A stretch of 64,000 bases of DNA from Lasioglossum baleicum (taxonomy: Eukaryota; Arthropoda; Insecta; Hymenoptera; Halictidae). Positions within the stretch are counted from its first letter, which is position 1. The number at the start of each line of letters is the position of its first letter. A model generated the notes under the pieces. It made no database searches, was not told the origin of the DNA, and saw only the letters and a program-made list of their open reading frames with translations. The stretch spans positions 9,858,001 to 9,922,000 of the forward strand of contig NC_134943.1 of NCBI RefSeq assembly GCF_051020765.1. Reading direction: 5' to 3'. Below are positions 58,521 to 64,000 of the stretch, one piece after another. The position numbers and the translations under genes were made by a program.

Positions 58521-61026
58521 CGGAGTGCTGCCGATTCTCAGGGGCTAAGACTTTGTTGGGCAAATCTCGATTTCGTGAGTGCCAGGCTCATTTCATCCAG
58601 AACAGTACTGATCCAGTGTTCGAGAAAGATTAAAAAATGAAAGCACTTTATATCATAATAATTATAAATGTTGAACGAATGAAAATCCCCCAACCAGTAA
58701 CTAAATAGTAATAATGATAAAAATGGTTTATAAATTGACAGAGCCAGTGGCTGCAGCCGACGACACCATAAATTCGTATTTCCATCGAGGCTTTATATTT
58801 TCATAACCCGGCTCTCCTGTCACATACAGTTTCGTGTTTATGGAGGGGATATTTCCGTGGCAGCTAAATGAGTAGAATAAATAAAAAATCCTGGAGAATG
58901 AATTCAACAGGGATTCATCGAATGACTGGCAGATCTGGGTTAAGAGGGGCGTCGATATCCGTGGGAATCGAGCGTTCGCCACACGCTCCGGAATTCTTCG
59001 GCGACGGACAGCCTTTGTGCTGCTGGCTTTATTCGCAAAGGGCGATTTGTAACGCGGAGTCACGTGTTTCGCGGGTAACGAGCGGCCGTCCTCTCGTATC
59101 AATTCGTAACGAGTGCCTGGGCGACGAAAATCGCGAGAACAGAAGACGAGCGTGCGAAAACTTCACTGCCACCCGGGATAAACTGTTCTTCATCCTTTTC
59201 TCTTTCTCGCGAATTTTCACCCCCTTGTGCCCTCTCCATCGCGACGTATCGTGGTTTCTCTCGGACGAATCGAACGCGGCGCAATTTCCCCGGAGTTTCG
59301 TTTTCATGGATTTTTTCCGACGGAACAAGCACACGGAAAGTTTTTAATTGCCGCATGCCAGCACCGGTGAATTATCGCTCGACTTCTCCATTATTCGATT
59401 CTCCTCTCCGCTACAAGTGGATTCTTTCCTGGGCTCAATATTATATTTTCGAGCGCTTCCGGGGACTGTTCCGGAACCCGCTTCGATTGTTTCCCGAATC
59501 CATTCCGCTGTTTTCCCTTTCAGCGAGGTTTCTAATTATTGGCATTTGTGTGGCTTCTGTGGACCGAGGAAACTGCGGACGTTATCTCTGCCGCGCGCTC
59601 TCAATTCGAACGGGACATTTGCTTCCATTTTCGTAGAATTGTATGCGCGGTCCAATTCTATTTTTCAAATGTGATGTCCGAATTTCCTCAACATTTTGTT
59701 CCAATAATTCATAAAACATCCAGGACGATTTTTGTTGGAACGAATTTCAATGATTATCAAAACATTCCTCTTCCATTCATACTCTGAGCTGAAAGGGATA
59801 TGTTTAAATAATTCTGGATCGCGAAGAGGTTTTAAATACTGCCAGGAAAATTATTATACCGGACGGTACAGCTGATGAGATAACAGAGTGGAACTCGATG
59901 AAAGAGTTATTATCATTCCCAATGGAGAGAAAAACACTGCAGAGCCAGATAGCAGAGAGTAATCACAAGTGTAGGATTATTGAAACGCATGAAGAACGTC
60001 GGATTAAAAATATCAATGTTGCTTGATGTAATTCTTTCGAAAAATTGATCTTCACATGAAAACTGGACCGCTGTATTATTTTCCACGCGACTGTTTTCTT
60101 AGACTTGTGTACACAGTTTTTAAAGTAACTCGTCGAAATGTTCAATTTATGCAGGGACGAATTCCCGGAATGCACTTCCTATGTTCCTTTCATTCTGCAC
60201 TTCTGCCAGCTTAATAAGTTATACGAACTTTCAAATGAATGGAAATCGAGTCGAAAGTTCAGTGAATGTGAGGAGTGGGGGGGAGCTTAATATTTCAATT
60301 CGTACAACTTTTACCGGGTCATTTGTAAATTTTCCAGAGAATTTAGTCGACCGTGATCATGTAATAAAAATGGCAACGTTCCGGCTCACTGGAATCTCCA
60401 CATTTCTTTGAACTTCTACCGAGCTATCCTTCATGCTACATTCTGTTCAATTAAAGGGAAATGAATGAACAAGTCGCGGAAAGGAAGTAGTCGCCGAGAC
60501 CGGAGATGGTCAGGCAAATTAAATTATTTTCAGATTCATGGAGACCGAAATCAAATAAACCACCACCCTCTCTTGACAATAATTCCCGTAGAATTCAAAC
60601 AAAACAGTATTACAAATTAGCTGTAGAACTTTCGAGCGAACTCGGAATTAAATCACGGACACCAGCTGGCTTTCAACTCTTCCTGCTGATTTGATTACAA
60701 TGTTGCAACTGGACTGCGGATCTCCATGCAAATTTCCATATCTCTGCTAGTGATTCTGTAAAAATTAAAGGAAACCTTCTTTCAATTAGAATTCCGTGGA
60801 AATGCCGCAGCTGCTCTCCATGCTGAGGGGAACAACACTGCTAATAAAACTTTCAATGAACGCAAAAGAAAAGTGCTACCAAATTTTTTAAATACAATAC
60901 ATACTCAAGATTAAATTTCTCCACAATTTCTTTTCCAAAGGGGAAATACGTTGGTATCTAATCAATTACTACACATTTATATATTGTACGAGGTATTAGA
61001 ATTATTTTTTATACCTAAAAATCATG
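58521..61026. other. Unique region, no gene recognised
   Basis: GC-rich at 58.9-59.65 kb with overlapping frames (to 159 codons), AT-rich elsewhere. At 60713 GGACTGCGGATCTCCATGCA matches the end of the small element at 20210, without a partner end. 60955-61026 matches 3712-3770 as host DNA of the next element. Confidence 0.4.
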
Positions 61027-61605
61027 TAAAGGGTGAACATTATAAAGAGTTACAGACGAATATCTCCAAAAATATTGATTATACGCAAAAATGTTTCACA
61101 TGAAAGTTGTTCAGTACCGACGGGGACATCATGTGGCTAGATTTTTATTTTTCCCGATAGACACTACAAGGTGAGGTGAAGGTCACCTTGATTTTTATAA
61201 ATGGAAAGACCTACTTTCTGTATCATGAATCGATTAATTATCGAATTCCGAGTAAAAATGTATTGACCTCCAAATGTCCTAAATTTAATAGTTTACGTGA
61301 TATTATCGAAATAACTTTCTTTCTTCTTTGGATAATATCTCGTTAACTATTAGATTTAGGACATATGAAGGTCAACACTTTTATACTCAGAATTGGATAC
61401 TCTATCAATCGATCGTATAAAAAATAGGACATTCCATTTAAGAAAAGAAAGTTGACCTTCCCCTCACCTTGGAGTGTTCACCGGTAGAAATAAAAACCCT
61501 ACCGCATAATATCCCCCTCGGTACTGAATAACTTCCATCTGAAACATTTCTGCGTATAATCAATATTTTTGGAGATATTCGTCTGTAACGCTTTATAATG
61601 TTCAC

Positions 61606-62301
61606 CAGTGCCGTAACGAGGGTATGAAGCGCCTGTGGCAAGTGTCTAACTTGCGCCTCCCCGTAAATGACAAAAAAAAAAAAAAAATTTTAATGTAACA
61701 AGTTAAATTTTACTAAATGCAATATATTAAATACTATTAACCTCATCAAAATGAGTTGCCTGTAAATACAATAATGTATTTGTCAATTTGTCAATAAACA
61801 ATCTATAACCTAAATAAGAACAAATTTTTATTGATATATATTCAATGACGACGAAGTAAAAGAAATACAAAACATAGGTATATGTTAAAATGATATAATA
61901 AAAACATAAAACAGTTCAGCATATTTTATAAAGTAATTTTTCTCGTTTTTTCATTTGCAAACACATCTATGATATCCTCATAATTTAATGTTTTGGCAAC
62001 ATCTTTTTCAATTGATATTATAGACATGTTTGTTAATCGCTCTTGTCCAATAGAAGAACGAAGGTACGATTTTACAATTTTTAATTTGCTAAACGAACGT
62101 TTGCACAAAGGCAGCTGTTGTTACAGGCATTGCTATGAAAATCCCTAATTCTATGTCTACATTTGGATACGTGTTTTGTAATGAGAGTTCGTAACTCTTT
62201 TTGCAAGATTTCAAAAGCGTCCAAGCGACCCTCAACCGGGTCGGTATTCTTTGTTTTGCGCCCCAAAGCCAGTTTTTCGCCACGCCCTCGCTACGGCACT
62301 G
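61606..62301 (-). mobile_element. Internally deleted hAT element, CAGTGCCGTAACGAGGG ends
   Basis: Perfect 8-bp target duplication ATGTTCAC (61598-61605 and 62302-62309). Ends CAGTGCCGTAACGAGGGT and CCCTCGCTACGGCACTG are near-perfect inverted repeats typical of hAT elements. The 696-bp element keeps only the C-terminal part of a transposase on the minus strand, so most of the coding region was lost. A poly(A) run lies near 61673. Inserted in the right arm of palindrome F2, hence younger than it. Confidence 0.95.
61926..62283 (-). pseudogene. hAT transposase C-terminal fragment (frameshifted)
   Basis: Read on the minus strand, a frame from 62283 contains YPNVDIELGIFIAMPVTTAA and then runs into a stop near 62087. 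A second frame from 62108 down to its stop at 61926 continues with KRSFSKLKIVKSYLRSS, QERLTNMSIISIE and a final DVFANEKTRK. Together these match the order of the hAT dimerisation region (the VTxASCERSFSKLKLIK-type block followed by the QERL and DxxIDxFA segments) known from ZMYM1-like and related hAT transposases. One surplus base around 62104-62108 separates the two frames. The catalytic core and zinc finger are absent because of the large internal deletion, so no active transposase is made here. The family assignment rests on motif recall, and I am fairly sure of it. Confidence 0.85.
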
Positions 62302-62315
62302 ATGTTCACCCTGTA

Positions 62316-63135
62316 GAATGGAATTATTCTAGGTTGGAAGAAATGTTTAATTTTCCAATTAAAATAGCTCCGACTGCAAAGGGTTGATCATTTTTAAAAT
62401 AGTGAGAAGAGGTCTTCGGTGAGTGTATCCGTTTCCCTGTAAGGTTCGGGGCACCGTTACCGCAGAGCTCCGCGAGGCTGGTTGCAACCCTCTCGAAAAC
62501 CGCTTGCGGTTTTGTTGCAAGGTTCGCCGCCGCGGGACATAGCCGAACAATGGGGCCGGTTCTCCAAGATATTGCAACGTGTTTTCTTCGGACCAGCTGC
62601 CGTGTAGGCGGTCCAGGATCCACGGATCCTGATCCAGGTTCCCGACAGACGGAACAAAGCCGGATCTCATGAATTTTGTTCGCCGGCCCCGCAGCCCATT
62701 GTTCGACGATGTGTCGCGATCCCCAACCGGCTGGAGACCTCGGCGAAATTCTGATCGGCATGCAACGAACACCGATCCCCCTTTACGGTTCATCTCTTGC
62801 TCTGCATTCCCTGAATTACACGGGACACGGTGCCGGCCAGCTAACCGAAGCAATATCGACCGAAATGGAACCACCGACGTCTTCGGTTTAACCTCGACGG
62901 AACACGCTGCATCCCGGCGGCCAGATGCAGCCTGGCACCCGTGCACCATATGCACCATGCACCGCTACTCGACGTCGAAGCCCTCGCGGATGGCAAAGTA
63001 TGCACAGAATCGATAACCGAGGCGCGTCGATGATCACTTCGCGATCCTTGTGTTCTAGCGTATTGTTTATGCAAAATGCACACAACTTATTGAAGTAGCC
63101 TGCACTGGCCTCTACTTGAAACAGAAACTATTCCC
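62316..63135. other. Unique GC-rich stretch, no gene recognised
   Basis: The first 40 bp continue the host segment also seen at 3775-3815. The minus-strand frame 62359-62958 (199 codons) overlaps a 145-codon frame on the same strand and plus-strand frames of 115 and 71 codons, and shows no domain. Probably chance in GC-rich DNA. Confidence 0.35.
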
Positions 63136-63137
63136 TA

Positions 63138-63716
63138 GGGCGGACCTTAGCTAAACCTGGTGAAATTTTCAAGCGAGATTTTTTCACGCCCCCCCCCCTT
63201 AAATTGTGCCATTGGGTAAGAAAATAATTCCTGCAAACGATGAAGTTGATCGGATAAAGAGAAGATGTGCCATATGAAATTTTATAGGAATGGGAATATT
63301 TGAAGGAAACACTTTTGATTATGACTATATTAATTTAATGCCATTTTAAAACAATATTAGATTCTATATAAAATTCTTGTAAATAGTATTACTCCCTCAA
63401 ATAAAAATTTCCCCTCAATTTTAAATTTTACGATAAATTTGCTAATCTATATTTTAATTTAATTTAAACCTACCCTGAAATTTTATAATAAATTTACTAA
63501 TTTATATTTTAATTTGAAATTTCCTCTCGATTTTAAAGTTCTTCTAGTTCAGTTATAAATTATTATATAACTTATAATCAAAAGTCTTTTCTTCAAATTT
63601 TCCCATTTCTATAAAATTTCATGTTTTCAACTTCATCTTTTGCAGGAATTATTTTCTTACCTAATGGCACAATTTTAGTTAAAAAATATTTCACCAGGTA
63701 TAGCTAAGGTCCACCC
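63138..63716. mobile_element. AT-cored inverted-repeat MITE, GGGYGGACCTTAGCTA ends
   Basis: Ends GGGCGGACCTTAGCTAAACC and the inverse GGTATAGCTAAGGTCCACCC are flanked by TA (63136-37, 63717-18). Arms extend more than 120 bp through TGTGCCATTGGGTAAGAAAA and GAAATTTTATAGGAATGGGA. The centre is extremely AT-rich. A third copy of the end, AAGGTCCACCC followed by TA, lies at 63836-63848. Confidence 0.85.
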
Positions 63717-63718
63717 TA

Positions 63719-64000
63719 ATGTGTGGCACGTCTTCCGGACGTCCGATTGATCTAAAACTTTGGATATATTATTTTTTCATGAAATGGAACAATATTGTAG
63801 GGGGGTGCGTGCCCAAAATTTCATGATCGAAAGATAAGGTCCACCCTACTGTTCCCCTTATCGTCGAGCAGTTCGAAATATCAAAATTGTTGCATTTGCC
63901 TGGGATGTCTCAATAACCATTGAGTGTACTACTGAAATCGCACAACTTGGCAAAAGACGCAGTCCCGTCTTAATAACAGAAATACAGACAGAGCGAGAAC
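63719..64000. other. Flanking sequence with an extra MITE end, no gene
   Basis: Contains GATAAGGTCCACCCTA near 63835, a second right end of the preceding MITE family, suggesting either a larger composite element or an adjacent fragment. Confidence 0.5.

Larger units (their letters stand above)
61029..62313. mobile_element. Palindromic element F2, split by a hAT insertion
   Basis: Ends AAGGGTGAACATTATAAAG and the inverse of TATAATGTTCACCCTG, flanked by TA (61027-28, 62314-15). Arms mirror through TTACAGACGAATATCTCC and AAAAATATTGATTATACGC. Its core (about 61178-61460) matches that of F1 at 21202-21776, with different outer arms. The hAT element 61606-62301 sits within the right terminal repeat; without it and one target copy, F2 is about 580 bp, close to F1. 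Confidence 0.92.

Noticed and set aside
62359..62958. 199-codon minus-strand open frame
   Set aside because: Overlaps another same-strand frame of 145 codons and plus-strand frames; no recognisable motif; GC-rich background.

Overview
This 64 kb window looks like gene-poor eukaryotic DNA, intergenic or from a very long intron, and most probably from an insect, likely a hymenopteran (bee or ant). The reasons are the patchwork of GC-rich unique DNA and AT-rich repeats, long (TC)n/(GA)n tracts, many small palindromic TA-flanked transposons with TACAGGGT ends, hAT-type, piggyBac-like and mariner-type non-autonomous elements, and no sign of operons or dense coding. The taxon is an inference and was not checked by a search. 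I find no protein-coding gene, tRNA, rRNA or CRISPR array that I would defend. The open frames are short, overlap on both strands in GC-rich DNA, or run across tandem repeats. The only recognisable coding remnant is a frameshifted C-terminal piece of a hAT transposase (61926-62283, minus strand).

Layout. 0-4 kb: a hAT-type element (37-908) carrying a nested palindromic MITE (361-717), then the first of four copies of a second hAT-type family (3130-3659). 4-7.2 kb: GC-rich unique DNA. 7.2-16.2 kb: a 983-bp palindrome (7452-8434), two piggyBac-like elements (9632-10515, 14004-14717), a 113-bp tandem array, and a MITE (15835-16160). 16.2-29.5 kb: a satellite-rich belt with 206-bp, 110-bp, 148-bp and 144-bp arrays embedded in degenerate ~50-bp repeats, plus a triple-nested transposon (19457-20486) and a palindromic element (21202-21776). 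31-32.6 kb: a degenerate ~28-bp repeat field that leads into a 169-bp array. 33.5-44.5 kb: more hAT-type copies, a tiny mariner MITE, a possible retroposon tail, and a hAT insertion whose empty site lies elsewhere in the window. 45-49 kb: isolated monomers and a 312-bp array. 49-61 kb: mostly unique GC-rich DNA with one palindromic element at 54.5 kb. 61-64 kb: a palindromic element split by a hAT element, and an AT-cored MITE.

There is no pathway to describe. The coherent story is genome dynamics: several transposon insertions can be ordered in time from nesting, intact target-site duplications and paralogous empty sites, and several arrays show how diffuse short repeats may have been amplified into longer higher-order units. 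Feature boundaries were read by eye; identities and copy numbers should be taken as approximate unless target-site duplications are quoted.
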